Below are positions 10,411 to 23,400 of a stretch of 64,000 bases of DNA, piece by piece. This stretch comes from Cryptomeria japonica (lineage: Eukaryota > Streptophyta > Pinopsida > Cupressales > Cupressaceae), in the NCBI RefSeq assembly GCF_030272615.1, contig NC_081407.1, forward strand, positions 379,464,179-379,528,178, read 5' to 3'. The notes under the pieces are model-generated. The model had not been told where the DNA came from and ran no database searches. It was given only the letters and a program-made list of their open reading frames with translations. The position numbers and the translations under genes are program-made. Numbering within the stretch: the stretch's first letter is position 1; each line of letters starts with the position of its first letter.

Positions 10411-12914
10411 AAAATAAAAATAAATCAATCTTTGACCAAAGTTTTCTTTTGCTGCAAATTGCTATTCTCCAACCTATTTCATAATTGAGCATTTATAAGA
10501 ATTCATAATGGTATTTTCAACTATACTTTAAAATCATTTAAACGTTAATATTTAACAAATATCTATTCTATAGGACAAACTCAAATATGTTTATCTTGTA
10601 AGAATATCTTTTGATCTCATTAATGATAGATATTTAACTACCTAGAGCATTGTATTGCATCATATATGATTTTACTTGTATAGTGTAGAATCATTCACAG
10701 TTGTAATCTAATGAACAAATCGCTATAATCATTCATAATTGTAATCTGATGAATAAATCCCACTTTTTAAGATTTCCAAGTTTTTTATATAGAAAAATTA
10801 ATATATGTTTGACAGTATAGATGCATTCCAAATTGTTTGGAATAATTTTTAATCATCTAATAATATAATAACCCATTGATATCCATTATTTATTTAAGAG
10901 GTACAAGTATGGTTATAGTCTAATGAGAGGAATCATCATTGTTTAGTATTTTGATTTAATAAAATTCAAGCTATAAACACCTAAAATTTAGATTGTCAAT
11001 TTTCCCCAATTTTTTCCTTTTCCTCTAATCTCTCACTAAATTCCTTCATTTTCTACTTTTCCTTTCATTAAATAATATTTCTCTATTTAATCAATATCCC
11101 TTCATCCAACATTTAATTTAATAATTTCTCATTATTTAATAACATCCCTTGGTTTTTGTCGCTAGCTTGTTGGAGTTATGTAAAGTTTCGAGCCTCTCCC
11201 AATTTAACATATTCAAAACATTATTATTTTCCATTTCATCTTATCGTATTTAAATTAATTGTCAAGATTGTAGATTTCTTTTCAATTAATAATTTTTTCA
11301 TCGAATACAATAATCCAAGTTTTGGTTACTTATTATGCCTCGGCTCATTCATCCATGGTTTGTTTCCTTCAAACAAGGAAATGAATAAATCAATACAAAT
11401 TAGATGGAAACATTTATGCAAGTCAAGAAAGTTGACAAGTGTAAATCTATTGTAGTAAAATATATAAAAGAATATACAATATGCTTATTATACAATCTTA
11501 CAATGCATGTATAAATAATTAGATTTTTTAATCTTTGTATATTAAAATTCAAATGTCACTATATATATATATATATATAACTTAAAAAAAACTTAAAAGC
11601 TTTTAAAATTGTTGGAATTTCAAAATGAAATCTAATATAATTACATAGATGGAAAAAGTCAGAAAAAATATCTAAGCGGCCATTGAACTTAATGGCCTCT
11701 TGGAAGTGAAACTGTTTTTTCAAATGACTTTCTACCTCAGAAGTTTTCTTGGAAACATATTAGCGGCTCGGGGACTTTAGGGATGACAAAATTATTCCTA
11801 AGTAAATTATTAAAATATTAAAAATATTCACATTTGCAAACAATTTTTTTTAGTATGTGAGATCATGCATAATAAAGTGATGTAATTGTGCTAATAATTT
11901 GGCTTCTACCATAACCTCTCTTTTATAGAAATGATTATTAATTTTCATGCAATTCAATTTTTGGCGTTTATAAATATTTATATGGAGCAATCTCCCTTAG
12001 TACATTCTTAAGGGTAATGTTATTTGTAACATCCTCACTTTAATATCCAATATTATTAATCATTAAAAGAAATTATATTTTAAAATTAGAAAAAAAAAAC
12101 TTATTATAAAAAGAATCAATATTATTATTATTAAAATAATGGATGAAATGTCAATACAATTTATTGTCATGTACTTAATCCAGGTTAGCATGTTAAGTTT
12201 ACATCAAGTGGCTTGTAATGCCAATTACATTGTATACATAGTAATAAACTAAAAATAGAAATACAAAGTTCTCCTTCAAGCATCTCTACGATATCAAGGG
12301 GGCAAGAGCATGGTTGAGGCACTTTACCTCCCAACCATGAAGCAACTTGCTTCCCCAAAGATTTTCCTATCTCAAAGAATCATCAACCTTGAATAAAGCC
12401 TAGCAACTTGGAAACACCATAGTAAGGAGGAACACTTAGTGTAACCTGATATGTCATGTGCATACTACCATGAAATGCATACAGGATGTGGCAAAGAGTT
12501 AATAACAAATTTGCTAGGCCAAAGCACTTATAAAAGGGATTTTCTTGTAAAGAGGATCATCCATCTCTCTGATTTCACATTTAGTACATTTGACACCTTA
12601 TCCCAGAAACAAGGCTATTCGTACACAAAAAAAATGCATAATGTGATTGCATTCTATTTTTTTATTTTCTTTGTATATGAGTGTTTAGATGCAGATTTTG
12701 GAATCATTCATTTAAACTACGTCAAATGTGTTAATGTGATTTTTTCATGAATGCACACTAGGTTCATTCATATGCAATTTTATTAATTTACTATATGGTT
12801 GTTCAAAATGCATTCAACAAAAAACATTCATATTTCATGTATAACATACAATGAAAAGAAGGTGTATCACATGATATGCACATTTATTTGCATACCTATT
12901 TTTTATTATGTGCA

Positions 12915-12949
<35 letters not shown>

Positions 12950-14209
12950 CTATATATACGTATATGAATATTTTTATGTATATGAATATATATATGCATA
13001 TGTATACATATACGTATATATAAACTTCACTCTTGATCCTTTTTCAAAAATGCCCTTAAAATGCATAGCTTGATCATAGGAAATGAAATGTCCACTCACA
13101 TAGGCAATAGAGTTTGGAAACATCTAATCCATTTGATAGTTTAAATTTAAGTCAAATCATAATCCATTGGAAAAACAAAAATCTAGTTGTTTGTTGCGCA
13201 TTGGTTTCCCCCAATTTTGGCCTGCCTCAATGTTTTTCCCATGGGGTGGGTAATAACAAATAAATCAATAATTAGTTTTAACTTTTTCTCTTTGTTTCTT
13301 TCTTGTACAAGTGTTACCTGCATAAGGAGCTCTTTGTGCAATCCAATTCATCGCTTTTCTTGACCACTAAGTACCAATCATTGTTTTGCAATTGGTTATC
13401 GAAGGAAGTACTTCTCATTTCAATATCCTAAAGTTGTAGATGTCAATTTAATTGAGTCTTCTTTGTAGATGGGTAGTGATTGTTCTTCTCCAACCATAGA
13501 ATCAAGCAACTTTTATGTAGGAAAACTAGATATTGCTTAGATATGCTAAATTTCTTAAGATACGCATGATCTCACTTAGTAAATAGTAGTAGGAATGGGT
13601 TGTCATGATAATAGAATCCAATGATAGATGAATAGATTATCCTATCTAGATAATAGTTTGAGCTAAGTGTTAATTTATTTTATCTTTTAGAGAGGAAGAA
13701 TTCAATTTACAAATCTATATCTAGGTTTGCTAAGCTTTGACAGTACTAAATTTCTAATGTTTTCCAAAACTTAACTCCATGAAATTTCTAGAAAAGCAAA
13801 GAGAGAGCTCAAGGACCTTGGAAATTCATGTTTTTTTGTAATTTGGGTGTTTCTCAAATTTTTTCTTTTCTTTCCTTCTCTACATGTTGTTTGGGCATTG
13901 GATCTAGTGTTCTTAGGATTGGAGTGGGTGTGACAGAGGTTATCTTGACATCTAATATCATCATTGGTGAGGTTCCCCTTGTGCGTACCATGGGTGGGGT
14001 TGTGTTGTGTTGTGCTTTCCATGTTCCCTCGTCATAGTTGGGCTTCTTTTTTGGTCATTATCAGTGTTGGCAGCAACACCCCCCATCAGAGTTGGGCTCA
14101 TCTTTTGGTCATTAAAGAATTTGTACACAATCGAATCCAAATGTTGTTTATCATGATCATGGATTGCGAAAGTCTATTCTAGAATTGTCTTGGATATTGA
14201 TGAAGAGTT
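10411..14209. other. AT-rich non-coding stretch
   Basis: No recognisable gene is seen in 3.8 kb. It holds a short (AT)n at about 11560-11579 and the TATATG microsatellite listed separately. A direct repeat of about 35 bases lies at roughly 14030 and 14087, built on AGTTGGGCT...TTTTGGTCATTA. ORFs such as 12451-12750 and 13828-14037 show no family features. Confidence 0.5.
12904..13021. repeat. TATATG/TATACG microsatellite
   Basis: Alternating TATGTA/TATATG units run through this stretch. The small ORFs predicted across it are Tyr/Ile/Met repeats and are artefacts of the microsatellite. Confidence 0.8.
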
Positions 14210-15533
14210 TGTTGGAATGATGTGTTGTCATTGATGTCAACATATTCTTCTGTGGATTCTAGTGTTACAGTCAGATTGGATGAGTTAGTTTTGTCAGTGT
14301 GTTACATATGAGTTGCTACAATTTAATGGGTTTAGAGATGTTTATCTCTAGTTGATTCAGTATAAGTTTCTAAGATGCGCATTGATGATTTATTTGAGTT
14401 GTGTGGTCCAGTATCGTGGATGTTATTCAGTTGTTCATGGCATTCGGTATTCTGGTTTGTGCTTTGCATTGCTTCGGAATTGCTATATCTTGGTTTGTAG
14501 ATTTGGCAGAGTATTTGGGATGTTCATATGTGTCCTCAATTCAAATGGTTCATGATTTGGAAGTTCTCAAGAGCATCTTTCACTTTGACAGTTAGTTCAA
14601 CGTGTTCTCTTGAGGTTTGATATAATGAAGATAGAGATTCTAGTAACTGGTGATGTTAAGGTTGTTTCTAGTGCATTCACACTACTTATGGATATTTCTA
14701 TATCATATCCTATCCATATTGATGGTCTGCATTCATTGTTGTTTGAAATATTGATCATTTTTTGATTCGGTGGTGTTCTTCATGTTATGGAACATTCTTG
14801 GTGGTTGTAGCCCCTTGTGAATGATTGAGGCATAAATCTTGGTGGTGTTTCTGGGTTGTGGTATAGGTTTAGGTCCAAACTATGTCTTAGCCGACATTTT
14901 TTGGGTCCGCATGCATTTTTGTAGTGTGTAAGGTTATTATTTTGTGATTTGCATTGAGGGTTTAGCCAACCTTGAAATATAGGTTGATGATTTGTATAAA
15001 TATATGTAATATTCATGTGAGAGATGTATCTGTGAGTGCGACCATTGATTTGATCTTTCAGTAGTAGAGGAGAAGTGCTAAAGAGTGTGAAGAAATGTGA
15101 TAGAGTAGAGTTTGAGTATATGTGCTTAACCAGAACTGTATCCAGGTATATGGAGATGCTATTTTCACAGTTCATGTAATCAAAATTGTTTTAAGATCTT
15201 TATAAGACAGTGAGCCTTCCTTAGGGTTGTATCCCTTCTTGTATTTGTGCAGTGAGCTCTAGGTAGTGTGCCCGAATGCATGTACATTTCCCATTGTAAT
15301 ATCTACATTTACTCTTAACAAGGTATTATCTCATAATGGGTAGGTTCCCGCTATAGTTTTTTCCTTAATTGGGTTTTCCACATCAAAAATCTTGTTGTGA
15401 TGTGTGTTATTGATGTGGTGTTGATTTATGCTTTTACTCTTTATTATCAGATCTGAGTTTAAGTTTGAGTTGTGTAGAGTTTGTGAGCAAACTAATTCCT
15501 CCATCCCCTCTCAGTTTGCTGCATTGTTGCCAA
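14210..15533 (+). repeat. C1 5' LTR
   Basis: It begins TGTTGGAATG and ends TTGTTGCCA before the primer binding site. Near its 3' end it carries the GTTTTTTCC ... GGGTTTTCCACATC module that recurs in the other copia LTRs here and that I recall as typical of plant copia U5 regions. It aligns along its length with 40437-42023, except for a 253-bp tandem duplication found only there. Confidence 0.85.
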
Positions 15534-15538
15534 TAATT

Positions 15539-15552
15539 GGTATTAGAGCTAG
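15539..15552 (+). other. C1 primer binding site
   Basis: TGGTATTAGAGC lies five bases after the LTR end. It differs by one C-to-T change from TGGTATCAGAGC, the usual plant copia site complementary to the 3' end of initiator Met tRNA. Confidence 0.75.
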
Positions 15553-15592
15553 ATCCTTTGGAGGAAGCTTGACCACTTGAGGAGATCCGAGA

Positions 15593-16165
15593 TGACAACC
15601 TAGTTAGAGGTTTGATGGAATAAATTACACTTTCTAGAAGAATCCGATGGAATTCCATTTGAGATGTATTACTGAAGACTATTAGAAGATTACTAAGAAT
15701 GTGTATAGTGTTCCTCAGAATGTTCCTACCACTCAGGATGAGATTAAGGAAGCTTTGTTGAGTGCCTTGTCTAATTCTAAGATGACTAATGTGGTGGATT
15801 TGCAAACTGCTCATTAGGTATGGAAGAAGCTAGAGACTTTGTATGAAGGTGATAGCCATGTGAAATTTACTAAATTGCAGAGATTGAAAGGAAAGTATGA
15901 AATGATGAAGATGGGCAAAGATGATAACAGTACCTCCTTTATGAAAAAAGTGAATGAGCTTGTGTTGAACATCAGATGTGTCGGTGGAGTATTAGAAGAA
16001 TCTGAGATTGTTGCTTAGGTGTTGAGATCCTTGCTTCCTACTTACAAGAATAAGGTTGTTGCAATCGAAGAGATCTGAACTGTGACAAATGTGACTAGAG
16101 ATATTTTGATTAGAAAGTGAGATACTTTTGAGTTGATTGAATTTGGTGATACTTTTAGAAATAAA
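15593..16165 (+). pseudogene. C1 gag (UBN2-type), truncated
   Basis: Gag forms the particle that packages element RNA. The region from about 15700 reads as a copia gag, with VWKKLETLYEGDSHVKFTKL, LKGKYEMMKMG and VLRSLLPTYKNKV, matching the UBN2 gag layout. Stop codons interrupt it, for example TAG at about 15815 and TAG at about 16015, each where Q would be expected, and TGA near 16077. The start is taken as the ATG at 15593. The zinc knuckle is absent: the homology to copia gag ends at about 16165, where the sequence changes to gypsy gag. Confidence 0.75.
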
Positions 16166-17035
16166 GATACTATTTGTACAATCTCTGACCAAGGATGTCA
16201 GGGATTTGTACAGAGGGTTGTCAACTACAAGTATCAGCTCCTGGGAAGAATTTGAGAGGTGTTTCAAAGAACAGTATGGTGATAAAACAAATGCAAGTTT
16301 CATGTTAAATAAGGATGTGGCTTATTTTAATATCAAGTTTCAAAAAGCCATGCATAAGTTGTTTCGGGTTTTAAGGTTGGATGATAATGTTTTTTTGACC
16401 ATATATATGAATGAATTTGATGAAAAAATGGCATACATCCTTAGAGATGAAGATCCTGAAACTCTTAGAGATGCTTTTAGGATAACTATTAACATTCAAG
16501 GGAATAGAAGAGCTTCAGGTAAGATTGGAAGAAGAGAGGATCCTATATTTTCTAAGAGTGCAAAGGACAAAGTTGAAAAGTCTTTAGGGTCAAAACCTAA
16601 AGAGGAAGACAAATGGGATAAGGTACTTAATACCTTGAAGGACTTAAAATTGATTGTGGCAAAGAATGATAAAGGTCATGTACCAGAAAAGCCACAATTT
16701 AATAAGTTTAATAAACCACCAAGATTGCAGGATTATCCTTACAACACAAATTGGAAGGATGGAAAACCAGTTCAGAAGCAAAAAAATAAGCAGGAACATC
16801 AAGCTGCTGATCCATTGCAACAACACATGCATTGAATGTTTTTGAGGATATACCTTGGTGTGTTGCTTGTCAATCACCCCACTCGCCTAAATATTGTGTT
16901 GTTGCACAATTTATTTCTGCCAAAGATGATTTACATGAAGAAGGAGAAGGAACCTTTCAGGATGATAATGTTGATTTTCTCATGACTACTTCTTACCTTG
17001 GAGGGATAGAATATTTTCTTGATATCAAGACTTAG
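16166..17035 (+). pseudogene. G2 gag and zinc knuckle
   Basis: The frame to 16835 reads as a gypsy gag core (VQSLTKDVRDLYRGL, SWEEFERCFKEQYGDKT). It opens in the middle of the domain, so the N-terminus is lost. A frame change near 16832 leads into a zinc-knuckle-like CVACQSPHSPKYC (CX2CX3HX4C), one residue shorter than the usual CX2CX4HX4C. The latter frame stops at TAG 17033-17035 but continues in register downstream. Codons before 16166 in the same open frame are C1 gag read out of frame. Confidence 0.75.
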
Positions 17036-18840
17036 GATCTGGATATAGATCGCCAGAGGCAAAGACCAAAATTATACCATCAACAAGTTTTTTTTGATGA
17101 TGAGCTATGTATTGATGATCGAATGTGTAATGTTGAACAAGGAGAGAGTTTTGTATCCTTGAGAAGACCTTTAGATGGAGAGATTTCCTGAATAACAACT
17201 ACCATGGTAGCTTAGGTTAAAAGCAATTATCAGTTGAGAAACAAAATGGTTGGTGAAGACCAAGGAAAGCCTTTTGGTTTATTTATTAAAGAGTTGAAAA
17301 ATAAAGGCAAGGAGGTCAAGGAGGATAAGTCAGGGAAAGATGCAATCAAAATTAAGGAGGTCAAGAAAAAGGAGTGGGATAAGAAAGCTGGGATTTTAAA
17401 GCCCAATGAGGAAACTGTTCCACTCAAAATGAAGACAAAGACCCTCGAAAGGTCCATTGTACCTGTTGGAAATGACATGAAGCAAAAACATAATGTTGGA
17501 GGAAACAAACCAAAGAAACATGAAGAACAATCAAGTATGTCTTTTGAATTGCCAGATTACACACCTATTGATATGCTTGAACTACTTTCTCAGATTACGG
17601 TTAGAGTTCCTTTACAAGAAATGCTAAGAATTAAAGAGCATAGAGAGAAAGCCATGGCCTGGGTCAAGGGTGTTTCTTCTTCTTCTGATATTGAACATGA
17701 GAATTTTTCTCATACTGTAAAGGAACGAGTGAATAAAAATGAGATAAAGGATAAAGAGTTAGAGGGAATGGTTTCTTAGATTCCCCAAATTTATCTTGAA
17801 GATACAATAGGTGAGAGCTCTGATAATGTGGATCCTTTCTTTCTATGTGTTATTATAAATGGAGGAGTTCTAAAGAATTGTATGATTGATTCAAGGGCCT
17901 CAAATAATGTCATTCCAGTGAGGATAATGCAATCCATGGGTTTAGAAGGAGATACTCCTTAGGGAAAATGTTGTGCTATGGATTCAAGAGAAGTGCATGT
18001 GATAGGTACTATAAAGGCACTGCCTTATAAACATGTTGCCTTCCTTGAGAAGGAGTTAACCTTGAGTGTCATAGTTGTGGACATCCCACCGTATTATGGG
18101 ATGTTGTTACCAAGAAAGTGGAGTGCCTCTATGGGTAGAAGTTTGCAGTGTGACTTACCTTATGCTACCTTTTGTATTGATGGTAGAAATGTAAAGGTTG
18201 AAAGAGAATCTAGTGTACCATATATGATGGTACATGCAACAGACTTTTATGAGAACATGACTTGTTTTGTGGACACAAAAATCAATGCATTTAGATTTGA
18301 AGATTCTCCACAACAGGAAAAAAAACAACCTAAACTATTGGATGAGGAAGAAGAGAAATCATTAGGTGATGACAATTTCTGGACAATTTATTTTGATGGA
18401 GCCAGTTCTAAGGAAGGCTCAGGTTTAGGTGTACTATTCATATCACCCCATGGAGAAACTTTTAAATTTTCTTTTACTTTGTCCTTTGCATGCACAAATA
18501 ATGTGGCTAAGTATGAAGCATCGTTGTTGGGGTTGAGATTAGCTGAAAAACATGGGATAAAGAATCTCAAAGTCATCGAAGATTTTGAATTAGTCATATC
18601 CTAAATTAGATCTAAGGATTCATCAAAAATAAAAGGTTGAAGTAGTATAGAAATGTTGTATGGGATCAGATTGAGAATTTTGATGCATTTGGTATTGAGT
18701 GGAAGGAAAGAAGCCATAATAGAATGGTAGATCTGCTGGCAAATATAGCTTTAAGGCCGGAGGATATCACTTTTGCTGGAATCTCAAAAGTTGAGGTTCA
18801 AATGAGGCCTTCAATCCCTGATAACATTTAAAGATGGAAG
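17036..18840 (+). pseudogene. G2 linker, protease and RNase H-like domain
   Basis: A Lys/Glu-rich linker (17234-17560) precedes an aspartic protease with CMIDSRASNNVI near 17880-17915. The usual motif is D-S/T-G-A, so Asp is kept and Gly is changed to Arg. Residues 18370-18600 then form an archaeal-type RNase H-like domain (WTIYFDGASSKEGSGLGVLF, NNVAKYEASLLGLRLAE, VIEDFELVIS), placed before reverse transcriptase. In-frame stops at about 17189, 17213, 17777, 17960, 18602 and 18830 break it. Most sit where CAG or CAA is expected, and there is no frameshift. Confidence 0.75.
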
Positions 18841-18901
18841 GTTTTCAATGATGACGATGATATTTTAAGGTTCTTGACTTGTGTAGAGAAATATAAAAAT
18901 C

Positions 18902-20011
18902 ATGAGATTGATTTTGGTACCTTTGTACAAACAGAGGATGGAAAAAGAGACAATCTTTGGGAAGGAGGTGATTCAATTGAAGAAAAACAAAATTAAAAAA
19001 GATCTGGCTGTCCTAGAAAGGGTGTTTGATAGTCAAGATAAGGCCAAGGTTGCTGCCACTGCCTCGCACCCTGAGGATTTAGAGGAAGTTAACCTTGGGA
19101 TGGAAGGAGCCCCAAGGAAGGTGTATATTGGAAAGAAGATGTCACATAAGGTAAGGAAAATGTTGATTGATTTGTTGAGGAAATATAAGCATGTTTTTCC
19201 TTATTCATATGATGACTTGAAGGCTTATAGGGAAGATTTACTTCGACATGAAATTCCTTTGAAGGAAAATGCTAAGCATTCTAGACAGAAGTAGAGACCT
19301 ATTAATCCAACCTTAGCACCTAAAATGCAAGAAGAGCTTGCTAATTTAAGGGATGTTGGGATTATAAAACCTATCAAACATTCATCATCGGTTTCTAACC
19401 TAGTAGCTATGAGGAAAAAGAATGGAGATATCAGATTGTGTGTTGATTTTAGGAATTTGAATATATCTTCATTAAAAGACAACTATCCATTGCCCAATAT
19501 GCAAGAAATAATACAAAGGGTGGCAGGATGTGAGATTTTGTCTATGATGGATGGATTTTTAGGGTATAACCAAGTAATGGTCAAAGAATCAGATAAGTAC
19601 AAAACAACATTCACTACGCCTTGGGGAACCTAAGTTTATGTAAGAATTCCTTTTGGTTTAACAAATGTAGGAGCAACATTTCAAAGAGGCATGGATGTTG
19701 CATTTTCTGACATTATAAATGTGTTCTTATTGTTATATGAGGATTATTTAACATCTTATTCCAAGAAGGAAAGTGATCACTATCATCACCTTGAAAAAAT
19801 CTTTGATAGGGTTGTTGAATATGGTATATCTTTAAACCCAAAGAAATGTTATTTTGGGGTTACTAAGGGTAAGCTACTGGGTCACATTGTTTCAAAAGAT
19901 GGTGCAAGGATTGACTTGGAGAGGGTATTAGCAATTAACAAGGTCCCTCAACCCAAAATAGTGAAAGGTATCCAATCAATCTTTGGGCAGATTAATTTTC
20001 TCAGAAGGTTT
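18902..20011 (+). pseudogene. G2 reverse transcriptase, interrupted by C2
   Basis: Reverse transcriptase copies element RNA into cDNA. Visible motifs are the KYKHVFPYSYDDL lead-in, SSVSNLVAMRKKNGDIRLCV, NYPLPNM, MMDGFLGYNQV, IPFGLTNVGATFQRGMD and LLGHIVSKDG. The YxDD active site reads YEDY, so the second catalytic Asp is Tyr (codon 19745-19747). Stops fall at 19292-19294 and 19631-19633. The sequence breaks off at INFLRRF, where C2 inserted; the next residues are found at 27362. Frame is the same as in the preceding gag/protease segment. Confidence 0.85.
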
Positions 20012-21458
20012 TGATGGTATGATGAAAGAATAAGGATCCAGTCAACTACTAAGAGGGGAGGGTGAATCAGTAGATAGAAAACTTTATATACTTTCACTAA
20101 ACCCAAAATCAACCTATCAAGACAAATTCTAAACTGACTGGTGTCAACACTGAACTTTAAATGCAATAATACATACAAGATAAACTGATTGACTATTATA
20201 ACAGATCAACAGTAAAACAACTTGAAACTCACAAAACCTTTTATCTTGACCATTCAAATACTTTACTAACAGTAGTTAAAACATATTTCAGTTTACTGCT
20301 GGTTGTCATAACATATCAAGGTGGATTTAACAATTAAGCAATTCAACAATAAACATAACCACAAAAGCATTCACCACCTGACACGATTTTTGGACGTGGA
20401 AACCCAAATGGGAAAAACCATAGTGGGGAAGAATACCCACAAGTATTCTGAACTCTTTTGAAGTTCGCCCTGTTAGGAGCCTAACTGGTTAAATCTTTAC
20501 AAAAAGTCCTGTAAGAATAGATCCTATTAGGGACCACCCGGTTAAGGGATTGACTATAATGCCCTATTAAAAGAAATACCCTGTTAGGAGTAACCTCAGT
20601 AGATGATTTATAATCCAAGCTAATGGATCACATGGTTAGAGGATTTGAATAAAGAGGCTTGTTAGAGCTTACCCAGTTAGGGGATTTAACTATTGTAATT
20701 GTTAGAAAATAATAGGGGTTTGTTGATCTATTTGAATAGCACTACACTTGCTTGTTTAGATCATTTTCATGTTCCTATCTACCATTACACATAATGTAGA
20801 TACATTATCAGGTTCGGCAACCACTATCTCGCTCTCAACTACAAGTTTGCCAACACTCAAACAAAACAACTCACTGACCTTAAAAACAAATCAGTAGGTT
20901 GTTAACACATCAAAAACCTAAACATCTCATAGATATTACAAACAAATCGGTTGAATTATGACCGTTGAATTACATAGCAAATAACATAGAAATCAATCCA
21001 CATTGAGCTCAAGATATCATTGACCGCTCCTTGATCACTGCTTCATCAAACTTTGTAACTCGTCACGCGGTTTGCATTACATGCAATGAACTTGCTCGTT
21101 CCCAAGACAAAAAACCATTGTCTCTACATGCCAAGAAAAATTTAAAACATTCCTCAATCAACATGCATATGTGTCATAATCTTTTTCATTCACCATTTGA
21201 TCATAATCTACTTCAATTCCATCGGTTAGGGTTTGGACTTCTTCTATAGGTAGGGTTACCAGTTCAACACGCCATAACATAAGTAATAATGGTTTCCAAT
21301 ACAAATTCTCCTACCAGTTGTATTACCCTTTGCTAGCTCTTCTTACCAGTTCAAGAAAACATTAACAACATCATAACTTGACATCAATCATAATCGGTTA
21401 ATTGAAATCAATCACAACATAACATATCATTAATGAAATCTTCAAGAAAATGCCAAAA
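20012..21458 (-). repeat. C2 3' LTR
   Basis: On the plus strand it begins TGATGGTATGATG and ends TGCCAAAA next to the polypurine tract complement. It matches 25895-27361. It carries repeated CCCGGTTA- or CCCAGTTAG-type phrases (20460-20690) and the complement of the copia U5 module (near 20400-20425). Confidence 0.9.
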
Positions 21459-21459
21459 A

Positions 21460-21470
21460 TCTCCCCCTTT
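21460..21470 (-). other. C2 polypurine tract
   Basis: The minus strand reads AAAGGGGGAGA directly before the 3' LTR. A second AAAGGGGGAGA with similar flanks lies at about 21573-21583. Confidence 0.85.
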
Positions 21471-21749
21471 GGCATTGATGGAAATACAAATACCAAAACC
21501 CTTGATTGTGTTGATGTGTATAGGAATCTTGGTTTATATTTTACCACAATCATACAATACTCCTCATAGCCTTATAGTTCTTCTCCCCCTTTGACAATAA
21601 TGCCAAAGTGAAAGTAAAACATGCAATGTCAAACTTCACTATTCAGCATCATCAACCTACAACTTGAGGCCCCCCCTATGGAATAGCTTCCACTCTACAT
21701 TAATCTAGCTATAAAATTCTACAAGTAGCTCCGGGACTAATGTATTCCT

Positions 21750-23400
21750 ACGTCATGCTCAATCGACCTCATGAAGGGGTGACCTCTAAGATACTCAAAA
21801 GTAGTCTTAGGCAGAGGTTTAGTAAAGATATCTGCAAGCTTCTCCCTAGTAGAAACATGCTCTAATATCACATATTTACTCTATACTTGTTCTCTCAAGA
21901 AATGATACTTCAATTCAATATGCTTGGTCCTAGCATGCATCACTGGGTTCTTTGAAATATTTATGGCACTGGTGTTGTCGCATAAGATATTTACCAGTTC
22001 TGAAAACTTCATCTTGAATCCCTCCAAAATGTGTTTCATCTAGATAGCCTGGGTACAATTCATATAAGCTGCAACATACTTAGCTTCAACAATAGACTGA
22101 GATATGCAACTCTTCTTCTTGCTACTCTAAGATACAAGCCTTCCTCCAAGAAAGAAAGCTCCACTGGTTGTTCTTTTTCTATCATCAACATTGCCTGCCC
22201 AATGTGCATTTGTATACACCTTCAAATCAAAGTTACCTGCATATGGATACCATGAACCATAGTCAATAGTACCTTTAAAATATCTGAATATTCTCTTGGT
22301 TTCTATTAGGAGTGATTCTTTTGGATTCTTCTTAAATCTTGTAACAAGACCAACTGCATGATCTATATCTAGTCTGCTATGAACAACATAGTGCAACTTC
22401 CCTATCATTGACTTGTACTCCTTTTCATCAACAGATTTGGCCTTATCTTCCTTAGACAATTTACAACCTGTAGCCATTGGTGTCCCAACTAGTTTACAGT
22501 CACTCATACCAAATGTCTTTAACACCTCTTTCACATACTTAGATTGTGTGATAATAATACCACTCTTCATCTGTTGAATTTGCAAGCCTATGAAATTTTT
22601 TATCTCTCCCACAAGAGACATTTCAAACTCATTTTTCATTTCATTTGCAAAGTCATTTCTCATTTCATCATTTCCTCCAAATATGATATCATCTACAAAC
22701 ACTTGACTCACCAGTATCTTATCTCCTTCAGATTTGAGATATATGTTTTTGTCTTGACTGGTTCTTTGAAAACCTGTCTTCATTAGGTGTGAATGTAGCC
22801 TCTCATACCATGCTCTTGGTGCTTCCTTCAAACCATATAGTGCTTTGTGTAGTTTACATACCATATCTTTATCATCAGTCAAAGCATAACCATCTAGCTG
22901 CTTAATGTATACTTCTTATTCTAGTATCCCATTTAGATATGTTGACTTCACATCCATCTAATATACTTTGAATCCCTTATGTTCTGCAAAAGCAAGTAAA
23001 GTCTTGACACCTTCAAGTCTAGAAAATGGTGCAAAAGTCTCACCATAATCTTCTCCTTCTTCTTGTGCATAACCTTTGCAAACCAATCTAGCCTTATTTC
23101 GGACTATTACTCCATCTTCATTTAGTTTTTTCCTGAATACCCATTTAGTACCTATCACATTCTTATTTACTGGTTTGGGTACCAAGGTCCATGTGTTTTT
23201 CTTCTCGATTTGATCAAGATCCTCCTCCATAGCTTTGATCCAATGATCATCACCAAATGAGCTTCCTTAGCAGTTCTAGGCTCAATAGTGGAGATCATGC
23301 AAAACTTCTCTCTAATTCTTCTTCTGGTTAGCACTCCAACATCTTTATCTCCAATATTTTGGTTAGGATTATGATTGAGTCTCACATACCTCAAAATAAC
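21750..23400 (-). pseudogene. C2 reverse transcriptase and RNase H
   Basis: This is the copia pol C-terminal half on the minus strand. Motifs in order are KNTWTLVPKPVNKNVIGTKW, NKARLVCKGYAQEEGEDYGE, MDVKSTYLNG, KLHKALYGLKEAPRAWYERL, the active site VFVDDIIFGGND (FVDD intact), and SYVKEVLKTFGMSDC-like residues. RNase H follows (THSRLDID-type region, AHWAGNVDDRKRTTSG, EAKYVAA, DNTSAI, ADIFTKPLPKTTFEYLR). Stops occur, for example near 22127 and around 22920. The ancestral stop cannot be placed exactly and lies near 21750-21790. Confidence 0.85.
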
